From the NCBI RefSeq assembly GCF_022637415.1, contig NZ_CP093340.1, positions 3,316,001 through 3,380,000 of the forward strand: a DNA stretch of 64,000 nt, given 5' to 3'. Numbering within the stretch: the stretch's first letter is position 1; each line of letters starts with the position of its first letter. A model generated the notes under the pieces. The model was given only the letters and a program-made list of their open reading frames with translations. It was not told the origin of the DNA and ran no database searches. Source of the DNA: Luteimonas sp. S4-F44. Its GTDB lineage: Bacteria > Pseudomonadota > Gammaproteobacteria > Xanthomonadales > Xanthomonadaceae. Of the stretch, positions 33,929-43,893 are shown in pieces. A program made the translations under genes and the position numbers.

Positions 33929-36568
33929 ATGACGTTCGCCGTCCATTCCCACCCCCGCCGCCTGGCCCTGGCCACGCTGACCACCGCCATCCTCGCCACG
34001 CCTGTCTTCGCGCAGACCGCAACGCCCGATGCCGAGCCACCGGCCGATGAGGTCGAAAATCTCGACGCGGTCCAGGTGCGCGGGGTCCGCGCCAGTGTCG
34101 CCGGCGCGCTCGACGCCAAGCGCGGCGCGGCGCAGATCACCGATTCGATCGTCGCAGAAGACATCGGCAAGCTGCCCGACAACAGCGTCGCGGCGGCGAT
34201 GCAGCGCATCACCGGCGTGCAGGTCCAGCGCGGCGGCGCGGAAGTGGGCACGGTGCTGGTACGCGGGCTGCCGAACGTGGTCACCACGCTCAACGGCCGC
34301 AACATCTTCACCACCACCGGGCGCGGCGTTGCGCTGGCCGATATCCCGGCCGACCAGCTGCAGCAGGTCGATGTCTACAAGACCAGCGGCGCCGAGCAGA
34401 TCGAGGGGGGCATCGCCGGTGCGGTCGACATCCGCCTGCGCCGGCCGTTCGACCTCGACGAGGACAGCACGCTCGCCGGCAGCGTGTCGACGCTCTATGC
34501 CGACCAGGCGCGCGAGACCGCGACCAATGGCAGCCTCACCGGCAGCCGCCAGTGGGAGACCGGGGCCGGCCGCGTGGGCGTGCTCGGCGCGGTGTCGTAC
34601 CAGGAGACGCCGTACCTGGAGTCCAACACCTTCCACGGCACCTACGACCGCGTCGACGACCCGCTCGATCCGTCACGGCAGCTGCTGGTACCGTTCAATG
34701 CCGGTAACCTGCAGGCGCAGGGTTTCCGCCGGCGCAAGGCGGCGAACGTCGCGTTCCAGTGGGCGCCCAACGAGAACACCGAACTGTGGGCCGACGGCTT
34801 CTACGTCGGCTATCGCAACACGCCGCGGGTCAACTACTGGATGCCGTTCCCCGGGTCGCTGACGCCGGAGAACACCGACGCGCTGGCCACCCAGCCCGGC
34901 AACGACATCCTGCAGCGCGTCGAGCTGCGCGACAGCGACGTGCTGTCGAGCACCCAGGCGCACCAGAACAGTTCCGACACCTGGCAGGCGGCGATCGGCG
35001 GCAGTTGGAAGGGCGAGCGACTGAAGCTGTCGAGCGAGCTGGCTTACACCTACAGCGAATCGGACAACCGCTCGATGGTGCTCGATATCATGACCACGGT
35101 GCCGCGGTTGACTATCGACAGCAGCCGCGGCGTGCCGTTCACCTCGGTCACGAACGCCGACGGCAGCGCCTACGACGTCACCGACCCCGATGCCTGGCGC
35201 CTGAGCCAGTACTACGACAGCTGGAGCCGACAGGAGGGCGACGAGTGGGCGTGGCGCGCCGACGCCAATTTCGCCTTCGACGGCGGCATCATCAGTTCGC
35301 TCGACGCCGGCGTGCGCCTGGCCAGGCGCAACGCCTCCAATATCGGTGGCGACCCGGGCGCGCGCGACAACCTCAGCGGCGCGCCGATCCGGATGTCCGA
35401 CATCCCCGGCCTGGCGCAGGTCACCCCCGGCAACATCCTCGACGGCGACCGCAATGTCGGCGTCGATCGCTGGCTGGGCGCCAACCGCGACTTCCTGCTC
35501 GGCCACACCGCGCTGATCCGCCAGGCCATGGGCCACGGCCCCGACCGGCCGCCTGCGAACCCGGCGGTGCAGTTCGACAACCGCGAGGACAACCACGCCG
35601 CCTACCTGCAGGCCAACTACGGGTTCGCGATCGGCACGATCCCGGTCGATGGCCGGATCGGTGTCCGCCATGTGCGGCTGGAAAGCGAACTCAACGGCAC
35701 CTCGCTGGTCGACGGCGTCGAAACGCCGGTACAGACCACACGCGCGCGCAACGAATGGCTGCCGAGCTTCAGCGCGAACCTGTCGCTGCGTGAGGATCTG
35801 ATGCTGCGCCTGTCGCACAGCCAGTCGATCACCCTGCCCCGCTTCGCCGACCTCAACCCGCAGCTGGCCCTGTTCGAGTCCACCGACACGCTGCCTGCGC
35901 GCGGCAGCGGCGGCAATCCGGATCTGGCACCGGTGGAGTCGAAGAACCTCGATGCGTCGCTGGAGTGGTACTTCCAGGACAACGCACTGCTGTCGCTGGC
36001 CGCGTTCCACCGCGATGTCGACGGCTATGTGCAGAACTACGCCGAGGACGAGACGATCGATGGCACCACCTACCAGATCACCCGCCCGCGCAACACCGGC
36101 AGCGGTTCGCTGCGTGGCGTGGAGATTGGCTACACCCAGTTCTACGATTTCCTGCCTGGCGCCTGGTCGGGCCTGGGCACGCAGTTGAATGCGACCTGGA
36201 TCGACGCGGAGGCCGAATCGCCCGACGGCGTGATGCAGCCGCTGGCGAACGTGTCCAAGCGCGCCTGGAATGCGGTGCTGATGTACGAGTACGACGCGTT
36301 CTCCGCACGCCTGGCCTACAACTGGCGCGACGACTACGCAGTGAGCTTCAGCGCCTCAGGCGACCAGCCCAACGAGGTCTTCCATGGCCCCGAGGAATGG
36401 CTGGATCTTGCGCTCAACTACGCGATGGACGAGAACATCACCGTATTCCTGGAGGCGACCAACCTGCTGGGCAGCAAGACCTACAACTATTTCGGCAGCC
36501 CGGAGTTCCTGCGCGACCGTGCCTCGCCCGAACGCAGCTACATGCTCGGCATCCGTTTCCGGCTGTGA
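33929..36568 (+). CDS. TonB-dependent outer-membrane receptor (carbohydrate-type)
   Basis: The 879-residue receptor has a signal peptide ('LALATLTTAILATPVFAQ'), a TonB-box-like region before 'VQVRGVRASVAGALDAKRG', the plug ('DIGKLPDNSVAAAMQRITGV', 'VLVRGLPNVVTTLNGR') and a 22-strand barrel ending 'YMLGIRFRL'. Its plug style is that of xanthomonad and Caulobacter receptors for sugars or oligomers. The ligand is unknown. I chose ATG 33929 because the signal peptide starts there. No inner-membrane transporter lies beside it; the trehalase 2.3 kb away is the only nearby sugar enzyme. Confidence 0.9.
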   Translation: MTFAVHSHPRRLALATLTTAILATPVFAQTATPDAEPPADEVENLDAVQVRGVRASVAGALDAKRGAAQITDSIVAEDIGKLPDNSVAAAMQRITGVQVQRGGAEVGTVLVRGLPNVVTTLNGRNIFTTTGRGVALADIPADQLQQVDVYKTSGAEQIEGGIAGAVDIRLRRPFDLDEDSTLAGSVSTLYADQARETATNGSLTGSRQWETGAGRVGVLGAVSYQETPYLESNTFHGTYDRVDDPLDPSRQLLVPFNAGNLQAQGFRRRKAANVAFQWAPNENTELWADGFYVGYRNTPRVNYWMPFPGSLTPENTDALATQPGNDILQRVELRDSDVLSSTQAHQNSSDTWQAAIGGSWKGERLKLSSELAYTYSESDNRSMVLDIMTTVPRLTIDSSRGVPFTSVTNADGSAYDVTDPDAWRLSQYYDSWSRQEGDEWAWRADANFAFDGGIISSLDAGVRLARRNASNIGGDPGARDNLSGAPIRMSDIPGLAQVTPGNILDGDRNVGVDRWLGANRDFLLGHTALIRQAMGHGPDRPPANPAVQFDNREDNHAAYLQANYGFAIGTIPVDGRIGVRHVRLESELNGTSLVDGVETPVQTTRARNEWLPSFSANLSLREDLMLRLSHSQSITLPRFADLNPQLALFESTDTLPARGSGGNPDLAPVESKNLDASLEWYFQDNALLSLAAFHRDVDGYVQNYAEDETIDGTTYQITRPRNTGSGSLRGVEIGYTQFYDFLPGAWSGLGTQLNATWIDAEAESPDGVMQPLANVSKRAWNAVLMYEYDAFSARLAYNWRDDYAVSFSASGDQPNEVFHGPEEWLDLALNYAMDENITVFLEATNLLGSKTYNYFGSPEFLRDRASPERSYMLGIRFRL

Positions 36569-36783
36569 TGCGCCCATCGCGCCGTCCCGCGACCCGCGGG
36601 ATGGCGCGGTGCGGCGTGTGCACGCCGAACACCGGCATCACGCGGCACGCCAAGCTGGACCGGATCGGCCTGCACTTCTCCGCTTCTGGACCGCCAAGCA
36701 CCGAAGGCGGCGTCGCTTCTGACCTGCATCGAAGCGACCACGCGACATTGCTATCGCCCACCCGCCGCTCTACCTTTTTGGCC

Positions 36784-37980
36784 ATGACGATCCAGGTCTC
36801 GAACGCAGTCGCAAGGCGGCTATTTCTCGCGCGGCAAGGGCTTGCCGCGCCGCCGGGTCGGGCGCTGTCCAAGGCGGGGCTGCTGCAGCTCATCACCGAT
36901 CTGGGCTTCGTGCAGGTGGACAGCATCGGCACGGTGGAGCGCGCCCACCACCAGATCCTGTTCTCGCGCAACCAGACCTACCGACGCGGCCATCTGACCA
37001 CGCTGCTGGAGCAGGACCGTGCGCTGTTCGAGCACTGGACGCATGATGCATCGATCCTGCCGACCACGTTCTACCCGTATTGGAAGCACCGCTTCCGCCG
37101 CCGCGAGCCGATCATCCGCGAGCGCTGGCGCAAGTGGCATGGGGACGGCTTCGACGCGGCGTTCGAAGACACGCTCGCGCACATCGAGGCCAATGGACCG
37201 GTGCTCGCGCGAGAGTTGAAGGAGGCGGGGCACGCGTCGGGTGGTTGGTGGAACTGGCACCCGTCCAAGACCGCGCTCGAATACCTCTGGCACACCGGCA
37301 AGCTCGCGATCGCCGGCCGCGTGAACTTCCAGAAGGTCTACGACCTGGCCGAACGGGTGATTCCCGTCAAGTGCTACGAGCGTGAGGTCGCCCCCACCCA
37401 GTTCGTCGACTGGGCGTGTCGGGAGGCGTTGCGGCGGCTGGGCTTTGCGACACCTGGCGAGATATCCGCCTTCTTCGACCTGGTGTCGCCACAGGAGGCC
37501 AGGGACTGGATTGCATGCCATCGCGATGCGCTGTGCGAGGTCTCGCTCGTGTCCAGCGATGGCGAACGCGTGCGGTCGTCCTATGCCTTCGCCGATATCG
37601 CTACCGATCTGCAGGACGTGCCCGAGCCCTCCACGCGCGTCCGGGTCTTGAGCCCGTTCGATCCGTTGCTGCGCGACCGAAAGCGCACCGAACGGCTGTT
37701 CGGCTTCCACTACCGCATCGAGGTCTTCGTGCCGGAGTCCAAGCGGCAGTACGGCTACTACGTGTTCCCCCTTCTGGAGGGCGATCGCCTGATCGGCCGG
37801 ATCGACATGAAGGCCGAACGCAAGGGCAGCACGCTGGATGTGCGTCGGCTGTGGCTCGAACCCGGCATCCGTGCCTCGGCCGGACGTCTGGACAAACTCG
37901 ACGCGGAACTGACCCGGTTGGCGAGGTTCACCGGGGTTGCGCGGGTGCATTACCTAAAAGGATGGCAACGGGCGCGCTGA
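36784..37980 (+). CDS. YcaQ-family winged-helix protein (putative crosslink-repair DNA glycosylase)
   Basis: The 398-residue protein consists of repeated winged-helix domains and begins 'MTIQVSNAVARRLFLARQGL'. 'LGFVQVDSIGTVERAHHQIL' and 'LFEHWTHDASILPTTFYPYW' match the YcaQ/AlkX family, some of which unhook DNA interstrand crosslinks; 'PFDPLLRDRKRTERLFGFHY' is the conserved C-terminal segment. ATG 36784 gives the family start; the open frame extending upstream runs under the receptor gene and is not coding. A DNA repair role is inferred from the family. Confidence 0.83.
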   Translation: MTIQVSNAVARRLFLARQGLAAPPGRALSKAGLLQLITDLGFVQVDSIGTVERAHHQILFSRNQTYRRGHLTTLLEQDRALFEHWTHDASILPTTFYPYWKHRFRRREPIIRERWRKWHGDGFDAAFEDTLAHIEANGPVLARELKEAGHASGGWWNWHPSKTALEYLWHTGKLAIAGRVNFQKVYDLAERVIPVKCYEREVAPTQFVDWACREALRRLGFATPGEISAFFDLVSPQEARDWIACHRDALCEVSLVSSDGERVRSSYAFADIATDLQDVPEPSTRVRVLSPFDPLLRDRKRTERLFGFHYRIEVFVPESKRQYGYYVFPLLEGDRLIGRIDMKAERKGSTLDVRRLWLEPGIRASAGRLDKLDAELTRLARFTGVARVHYLKGWQRAR

Positions 37981-38076
37981 GGCTTTTGCGCTCGGGCGCC
38001 TGCGAGGTGTGGACACCGCCACGCGCACTGCACGCCCGCCGGGCTAGCGTGGCGCTTTCAGGACGGGGTCCCCCGC

Positions 38077-38859
38077 ATGCGCCTGCTGGCTGGTTGCGAG
38101 ATCGTGGTCGAAGCCGAGGACGACTGCGCGGTGGTTGCCATGCTGCGCCCGCGCAGCGGCGATGCGCAATGGCTGGTTAGCGAAAGCTACACGTTCGAGC
38201 CGGATGTCCGCCCGACCGAGCACGTCGATCCGTTCGGCAACCTGTGCCAGCGCTTGATCGTTCCCAAAGGCCGGATGCGCCTGCGGACCGAGCTCGAAGT
38301 CCAGACCGAACGCACGCTTGCCGTCGCGCCCTGGGCACTGCCCACGCCCGCCTCGCTGCTGGCCGATGAGACTCTGCAGTACCTACTGCCCAGCCGCTAC
38401 TGCCCATCCGACCGCGCGTTCGACCAGGCCCAGGCCATCGTCGACGCCGCATCGCCCGGCACCGGCCATGTCGGCGCGATCGTGGCGTGGATCCGCCGCC
38501 ACATCGTCTATCGCTACGGGGTCAGCGATGCCTGCACCGATGCGCTTGACACCATGACGCAAGGCGCGGGCGTGTGCCGCGACTTCGCCCATGTCGGGAT
38601 CATGCTCTGCCGCAGCCTGCGGATTCCCGCACGCATGGTCGTGGGTTATCTGCACGGGCTCGAACCGATGGATCTGCACGCCTGGTTCGAGGCCTACCTG
38701 GACGGACGCTGGTACACCTTCGACGCCACCCAGGACGCGCCGCGTGGCGGCCGCATCGTCGTCGCGCATGGCCGCGACGCGGCCGATGTCGCCTTCCTGA
38801 CCAACTACGGCTGGCTGCGGACCGTCGAGATGCAGGTCTGGGTCGGCGAGAAGACCTGA
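38077..38859 (+). CDS. Transglutaminase-like cysteine-protease-fold protein
   Basis: The 260-residue protein has an N-terminal beta-rich part and a transglutaminase core. The catalytic triad is visible as Cys167 ('GAGVCRDFAHVG'), His201 ('MDLHAWFEAYL') and Asp216 ('YTFDATQ'). The ending 'HGRDAADVAFLTNYG' is typical of this bacterial subgroup, probably peptidases or ligases of unknown substrate. No signal peptide is evident, so a cytoplasmic location is likely. A decayed paralogue lies at 49570-49929. Confidence 0.85.
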   Translation: MRLLAGCEIVVEAEDDCAVVAMLRPRSGDAQWLVSESYTFEPDVRPTEHVDPFGNLCQRLIVPKGRMRLRTELEVQTERTLAVAPWALPTPASLLADETLQYLLPSRYCPSDRAFDQAQAIVDAASPGTGHVGAIVAWIRRHIVYRYGVSDACTDALDTMTQGAGVCRDFAHVGIMLCRSLRIPARMVVGYLHGLEPMDLHAWFEAYLDGRWYTFDATQDAPRGGRIVVAHGRDAADVAFLTNYGWLRTVEMQVWVGEKT

Positions 38860-38909
38860 ACGCGGCGGCGATGCGACACTGCCCGCATCCATCCTTGCGG
38901 AAGACCGCC

Positions 38910-40553
38910 ATGTCGCGCGTTCGTCTTGCAACTCGCACCGCCGCCTGCCTGCTGTTCGCATTGCTGGCCGCCTGCACGTCCACCGGCCCCATGACGACTG
39001 CGGACCCTGCGCAATCCACGCTCGCCCAACCCGCGCCGGTCACGCCGGATGTCGGCTGGCCGCAGACCTTCGCCGCAGTGCAGGCTGCCTGGTTGTTCGA
39101 GGACCAGAAGACCTTCGCCGACGCGGTGCCGCGGCGCGACCCGGCGCAGATCGAGGCGGCGTTCGCCGCCGCGCACGCCCGCCCTGGCTTCGATCTGCGT
39201 GCATTCGTGGACGCCCACTTCGTGCTGCCCACGTCGCCGCCCGACACGCCGGTGGACCCGCAGCCGACGCTGCGCGCGCATATCGACGCGTTGTGGCCGC
39301 TGCTCACACGACCGCGTCCCGCGCCGCTTCCCCATGACAGCCTGCTGCCGCTGCCGCACGCCTATGTGGTGCCGGGCGGGCGCTTCCGCGAGATCTACTA
39401 CTGGGACTCGTACTTCACGATGCGCGGCCTGGTCGAGAGCGGCGAGACCGCGGCGTCGCGCGCCATGCTCGACAACTTCGCGCAACTGATCGACGACTGG
39501 GGCCACGTGCCCAACGGCAACCGCAGCTATTACCTCAGCCGTTCTCAACCGCCGTTCTTCTCGCACATGGTCATGCTCGAGGCACGCGACGATCCCGCAC
39601 TGGCCGTGCGCTACCTGCCGCAACTGCGTCGCGAGCATGGGTACTGGATGGACGGCGCCGAGCGGCTCGCGCCCGGCGAGGCAGCGCGTCGTGTCGTGCG
39701 CCTGGCCAATGGGCGTCTGCTCAACCGCTACTGGGACGACCGCGACGTGCCGCGACCCGAATCGTTCGAGCAGGACCGCCAGACCGCGTCCGCAACCACG
39801 TCACGGCCGGCGGCCGAGGTCTGGCGCGACCTGCGCGCCGGCGCCGAGAGCGGCTGGGATTTCTCCAGCCGCTGGCTCGACGATCCGATGCGGCTGGACA
39901 CGATTCGCACCACGACGATCGTGCCGGTGGATCTCAACAGCCTGCTGTATCACCTGGAGTCTACGATCGCCACGGCCTGCGAACAGGCGCGGGATGCGGA
40001 CTGTGCGCATCGCTATAAGGCCATGGCCGACGCGCGCGCCGAGGCGATCGCGCGCCATCTCTGGCATGCCGATGGCTACTACGCCGACTACGACCTGCGT
40101 ACGGGTCAGCCGCGCGCGCAACTGACCGCCGCCGCGCTGTTTCCGCTGCATGCCGGCATCGCCTCGCCCGAGCGCGCACACCGCACCGCCGACGCCGTGC
40201 GTCGGCAATTGCTGCGCCCAGGCGGCCTGGTCACCACTGCGATCGACAGCGGTCAGCAGTGGGATGCGCCCAATGTCTGGGCACCGCTGCAGTGGATCGC
40301 GGTTGACGGCCTGCGGCGGTATGGCGAACACGCGCTCGCGCGCGATATCGCGCGCGGCTTCATCGGCAATGTGCAGACCGTCTTCGAGCGCGAGCGCAAG
40401 CTGGTGGAGAAGTATGACGCCGATGGCGCGCTGCAGGGCGGCGGCGGCGGCGAGTACCCGTTGCAGGACGGTTTCGGCTGGTCGAACGGGGTCACGCTGG
40501 CGCTGCTGGCCTTGTATCCCGAACTCGAACGCAGCCCGATCGAGACCGATTGA
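38910..40553 (+). CDS. treA: Periplasmic alpha,alpha-trehalase (GH37), lipoprotein
   Basis: The enzyme hydrolyses trehalose to two glucoses. The 547-residue chain starts with a lipoprotein-type signal ('LLFALLAACTSTG'). The GH37 signature 1, 'PGGRFREIYYWDSYF' (about residues 155-170), and signature 2, 'QWDAPNVWAPLQW', are both present, as is the glycine-rich 'GGGGGEYPLQDGFGWSNGV' near the end. ATG 38910 is chosen because it begins the signal; the open frame upstream overlaps the transglutaminase gene. It converges on the catalase-family gene with a nine-base gap. Confidence 0.93.
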   Translation: MSRVRLATRTAACLLFALLAACTSTGPMTTADPAQSTLAQPAPVTPDVGWPQTFAAVQAAWLFEDQKTFADAVPRRDPAQIEAAFAAAHARPGFDLRAFVDAHFVLPTSPPDTPVDPQPTLRAHIDALWPLLTRPRPAPLPHDSLLPLPHAYVVPGGRFREIYYWDSYFTMRGLVESGETAASRAMLDNFAQLIDDWGHVPNGNRSYYLSRSQPPFFSHMVMLEARDDPALAVRYLPQLRREHGYWMDGAERLAPGEAARRVVRLANGRLLNRYWDDRDVPRPESFEQDRQTASATTSRPAAEVWRDLRAGAESGWDFSSRWLDDPMRLDTIRTTTIVPVDLNSLLYHLESTIATACEQARDADCAHRYKAMADARAEAIARHLWHADGYYADYDLRTGQPRAQLTAAALFPLHAGIASPERAHRTADAVRRQLLRPGGLVTTAIDSGQQWDAPNVWAPLQWIAVDGLRRYGEHALARDIARGFIGNVQTVFERERKLVEKYDADGALQGGGGGEYPLQDGFGWSNGVTLALLALYPELERSPIETD

Positions 40554-40562
40554 CGCCTGGCG

Positions 40563-41678
40563 TCAGCGCTCAGCCGCGCGTGCTGCGGCCGCGAACGGGC
40601 AACCTGGATGCAGGGCGACGCCGTTCTTGCGCGCGCGAAAGTCCTGAGAGGCGGCGTAAGCCGAGCGTCGCAGGCGCATCAACTCGCCCAGCGGGCGATG
40701 CGCGTCCAGCCCGTGCCACGGGCTGAACCCCATCCCGTCGTCGATCGCCGTGCTGCGCTCGGGCGTCCACGCCGGCTGCGACGGTGCAATCACGCGGGCC
40801 ACGGTCCGGAACGGGCTGCGCGCCTCATCCCAGCGCGCGGTGGCATCGTCGACCGGCATCTCCTCGAGCGAGGTGCACAGCTGCGCGCGCAGTTCCCATT
40901 CGCCGCCCTGCGCGGCGAAGAACGCGATCACAGCGTCGCGCAGGGCGTCGTCGTCGGACAGGTCGAGCCGCGTGTCGGTAAGCGCGCGCAGCGAGCTCGA
41001 TACCGGCACCAGTTGCAGCTTGGCAATGTGGTCGCCGTGACGCAGCGGCAGTTGCGTGAAGAACGTCTCGCCGAGGATGTGATGCGGTGGCTCGCCGCCC
41101 ATCGCCTTGAGCGTGGCGCTCTCCCCACCCATTGCCTCCAGTCCACGCTCGGTCCCGCGCAGGATCGCCGAGATCAGCTTCTTGGTGCGGTCCATGCGGT
41201 CGGTGGTCTTGGCCAGCAGCTTGAGGCTACGCAAGAACGTACGTCCATTGGGTGCGTTGAACTGCGGGCCATTGACCAGGATGAAATCCTGCGCGCCCGG
41301 CCCGGCGCTGCCGTCGAGGCGGGCGCCGGGCACGTCGCAGATCCGAAGCGCGACCCCGCGTGGTGTCGAGACGCGGTCGGCGAGGAGGTCGCCGGGCGTG
41401 GTCGACAGCCGCATCACTGCGGGGTGACGGCCGGGCCGTGCGAACAAGCCCTGTGCCAGTTCGGGCGACAGCCCCGCCGGCACCTCGACGACGGCCGACA
41501 GCAAGCCGTGGCTCTTGGCATGCACCGCGCGTAGGCCCTTGCCTTCGTCTTCCCAGGTCTTGTGGGAGATCGACAGCAAGACCTCGTCGAGTTCGGCCGC
41601 CAGCGCCGCCTCGTCGGGGCCTGGCTGCGCGAGCGCGGGATCGTAGCGTTGGAATGCCGCTGGATGGGGGGTGGACAT
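40563..41678 (-). CDS. Catalase-family haem protein (small, y4iL-like)
   Basis: The 371-residue protein is a truncated-style member of the catalase superfamily: 'HAKSHGLLSAVVEV' carries the distal His, followed by 'VMRLSTTPGDLLADRVSTPR' and 'DFILVNGPQFNAPN' with the Asn region. The C-terminus has 'GFSPWHGLDAHRPLGELMRL' and 'RRSAYAASQDFR', where the proximal Tyr would lie. Members may be peroxidases or lipid-hydroperoxide enzymes rather than true catalases. No signal peptide. Confidence 0.82.
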   Translation of the reverse strand: MSTPHPAAFQRYDPALAQPGPDEAALAAELDEVLLSISHKTWEDEGKGLRAVHAKSHGLLSAVVEVPAGLSPELAQGLFARPGRHPAVMRLSTTPGDLLADRVSTPRGVALRICDVPGARLDGSAGPGAQDFILVNGPQFNAPNGRTFLRSLKLLAKTTDRMDRTKKLISAILRGTERGLEAMGGESATLKAMGGEPPHHILGETFFTQLPLRHGDHIAKLQLVPVSSSLRALTDTRLDLSDDDALRDAVIAFFAAQGGEWELRAQLCTSLEEMPVDDATARWDEARSPFRTVARVIAPSQPAWTPERSTAIDDGMGFSPWHGLDAHRPLGELMRLRRSAYAASQDFRARKNGVALHPGCPFAAAARAAER

Positions 41679-41723
41679 CGGGGCTCCTGGCGTCCAGGCG
41701 AGGCTCGCGTGGCGTGGACACCG

Positions 41724-42548
41724 TCAGCGCGCGAGGAAATCCAGCAGCGCGCGGTTGAAGGCGTCGGCATGACTGACATTCAGACCGTGGGGCGCGTCGG
41801 GCACCACGACCAGCTCGCTGCCCCGGATCGCCGCATGGGTGCGCTTGCCCGAGCCTTCGAACGGCACGGTCGCGTCGCCGTCACCATGCAGCACCAGCAC
41901 CGGCACGGTGATCGCCTTCAGGTCGGTGCGGAAGTCGGTCGTCGCGAAGGCCTCCATGCAGCCCAGCGCCGCGGTCTGATCGGACTGACGTGCGAGCGCG
42001 AGCGCGTCCTGGCGCTGGGCCTCGTCGACCTTGAGCGTGCCGTCGACACTGAAGAACTGGGTGGTGAACTCATCGAAGAACGCGTCGCGATCGCGTTCGA
42101 GCCCTGCCCGCATCTCGTCGGCCTTCTCTTCGGGCAGCGGGCCTTCGGGGTTGTCCTCGGTCTTGAGTAGATACGGCGGCACTGCGGCGGCGAACACCGC
42201 GCTGTGCACACGCGCCTCACCATGGCGGGCGAGGTAGCGGGCCACTTCGCCGCCGCCCATCGAGAAGCCGACGAGCGTGACCTTCCGCAGGTCGAGATCA
42301 TCGAGCACGCCGGCCAGGTCGTCGGCGAGGGTGTCGTAGGTGTAGCCGTTGTCCGGCTTGTCGGAACGTCCGAACCCGCGGCGGTCGTAGGCGATCACGC
42401 GATAGCCCGCCGCCTTCAGGGGGCCGACCTGGGCATGCCACGAGGCGGCCGACAACGGCCAACCATGAATCAGTACGACCGGGCGACCGGCGCCACCCGA
42501 GTCCTCGATATGGAGACGCACACGGGATGAAGACGATGCACGGGTCAT
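41724..42548 (-). CDS. Alpha/beta hydrolase, non-haem chloroperoxidase/arylesterase type
   Basis: The 274-residue hydrolase has the oxyanion-hole motif 'VVLIHGWPLSAASWHAQ', 'VIAYDRRGFGRSDKPDNGY', the nucleophile elbow 'VGFSMGGGEVARYL', an acid in 'LHGDGDATVPFE' and the catalytic His in 'PDAPHGLNVSH'. This set is typical of cofactor-free haloperoxidase/esterases. The substrate is unknown. It follows the catalase-family gene's upstream side with a 45-bp gap, so the two may share a leftward transcript. Confidence 0.87.
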   Translation of the reverse strand: MTRASSSSRVRLHIEDSGGAGRPVVLIHGWPLSAASWHAQVGPLKAAGYRVIAYDRRGFGRSDKPDNGYTYDTLADDLAGVLDDLDLRKVTLVGFSMGGGEVARYLARHGEARVHSAVFAAAVPPYLLKTEDNPEGPLPEEKADEMRAGLERDRDAFFDEFTTQFFSVDGTLKVDEAQRQDALALARQSDQTAALGCMEAFATTDFRTDLKAITVPVLVLHGDGDATVPFEGSGKRTHAAIRGSELVVVPDAPHGLNVSHADAFNRALLDFLAR

Positions 42549-42727
42549 GGCGCCACTCGGATGTCAGTACGAAGGCCCCCATGCTGCGCACATCCACCCG
42601 ATGCGGATGTGAAGCCGCAGCGCGAGTCGCAGCGTGCACATCACGTCATCGCCAGGGTCCGGGAGTCACGGAGCTTTGATCGGCGCGCTCCTAGCCTGCG
42701 GATGTCTTCCCCCTCGGAGTCCGTCCC

Positions 42728-43261
42728 ATGAGCACGATCTCTCCGGTGACCGGCGAGGTTTCGGACAGCAAAGTCGCGGCGATCTTCGACAGCGAGCACA
42801 CCGCCCGGCGCGTCGGCCAGCAACTGCAGACCGAACGCGGGTTCAAGGCCTCGCAGGTGAAGGTGGTCACCCGCCACGACCGCGAGCCGGGCCGCAAGCT
42901 CGAGCCCGAAAACCGCGGCATCCTGCGCACCCTGATCATCGCGCACTACAAGTTGGGCCTGGCTGGCGTCGCGCTCGGCGCGGCCCTGTTCGGCGTGTTA
43001 TATGCGGCCAGTGTGCCGGCGGTGATCAATTCGCCGTGGTTCGCAGCTGGCCTGATCATCGGCTACGGCGGCGTGTTCGGGTTGATGGTCGGTGGCCTGG
43101 TGACCTTGCGTCCCGACCATGATCCCTACCTGTTCAAGGTGCGCGAGGCCTTGGCCGAAGGCCGCGCGGCGGTCGTGGTGCACGTCTTCGATGCCGCGCA
43201 GCGCGACCGTGCCAGCGACGCGCTGTCGAGCGCCAGCGGCGAGACCATCCGCACTCTGTGA
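42728..43261 (+). CDS. Conserved hypothetical membrane protein (two TM segments)
   Basis: The 177-residue protein has a soluble N-terminal part ('VAAIFDSEHTARRVGQQLQ', 'ASQVKVVTRHDREPGRKLEP'), two central hydrophobic segments (about 75-95 and 105-125) and a soluble C-terminal half ('EGRAAVVVHVFDAAQRDRAS'). The two ends look like halves of a ferredoxin-like stress domain around a membrane hairpin. Related xanthomonad proteins are often mislabelled as riboflavin biosynthesis RibA; nothing here supports that. Function unknown. Confidence 0.75.
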   Translation: MSTISPVTGEVSDSKVAAIFDSEHTARRVGQQLQTERGFKASQVKVVTRHDREPGRKLEPENRGILRTLIIAHYKLGLAGVALGAALFGVLYAASVPAVINSPWFAAGLIIGYGGVFGLMVGGLVTLRPDHDPYLFKVREALAEGRAAVVVHVFDAAQRDRASDALSSASGETIRTL

Positions 43262-43284
43262 CGCGTGACGCATTGCGGCCACCC

Positions 43285-43722
43285 TCATGCCTGGGCCGGA
43301 ACGCCGGGCGTTCCGGCGAGGTCGCTCGCCAGCCGGCGCGCGATCTGCGGATGCTCGCTGTAGAACGCGGCATTGCCCGCGAGTTCGCGCCAGATCTCGG
43401 CATCGGTGATCAGCCGCGCCGCGTGCTGCGTGACTTCCGCAATCTGGTGCGGCGCGGGCGCGGTCCGCGCCATCGACAGTTCGAGCAGATGCAGCAGGGT
43501 ACGCGACTGCGCCACGCAGGTCTCGGCCTCGCGCAAAGCGAGTTGGCCAAGCATCTGCATCTGGTCGTGATCAAGCGTGGCCGCGCGGGCGTCGGCGAGC
43601 ACCGCGTCGGGTGTGCCCGCCACGAGATCGAGGAGCCGGCGTAGCGGGCCCTGAGTGGACGCGCAGCGCGCGATGTCGTCGATGCGCGTACCGCGTCGCG
43701 CGGGGTGACGGGCTTCGTCCAT
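43285..43722 (-). CDS. Unrecognised helical hypothetical protein (145 aa)
   Basis: The 145-residue protein starts at ATG 43722 with AAGGAGA just upstream. It is predicted all-helical and soluble, with 'PLRRLLDLVAGTPDAVLADA', 'QLALREAETCVAQSRTLLHL' and 'DAEIWRELAGNAAFYSEHP'. I recognise no family. It is divergent from the XRE regulator at 43894, and the 171-bp gap between them contains a perfect operator-like palindrome, so it may be the target of that regulator. Confidence 0.65.
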   Translation of the reverse strand: MDEARHPARRGTRIDDIARCASTQGPLRRLLDLVAGTPDAVLADARAATLDHDQMQMLGQLALREAETCVAQSRTLLHLLELSMARTAPAPHQIAEVTQHAARLITDAEIWRELAGNAAFYSEHPQIARRLASDLAGTPGVPAQA

Positions 43723-43815
43723 GGTCGCTCTCCTTGAGATAGGCCGCCGGCGGACCGGCGCGTCGCACACGCATGCCGCCTTCCGGCGCAGCGACATGCG
43801 AGCAGCCACCGCCAA

Positions 43816-43832
43816 ACTACGTTTAACGTAGT
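43816..43832. promoter_or_regulatory. Palindromic operator between divergent small gene and XRE regulator
   Basis: ACTACGTT-T-AACGTAGT has perfect 8-bp arms and a single central base, 62 bp before the XRE start and 94 bp before the opposing gene's start. The odd-length, tight palindrome is typical of small Cro/XRE-type dimeric repressors, which suggests autoregulation. Confidence 0.6.
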
Positions 43833-43893
43833 ATCGGAGTCAAGCGACGTTTCGGAAGCTTCCCGACGCCGAAGTCCGGGATGCGATGCACGC

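Noticed and set aside
42728..43261. RibA (riboflavin biosynthesis) annotation for the two-TM protein
   Set aside because: No GTP cyclohydrolase II motif is present; the protein has a membrane hairpin between soluble ends.
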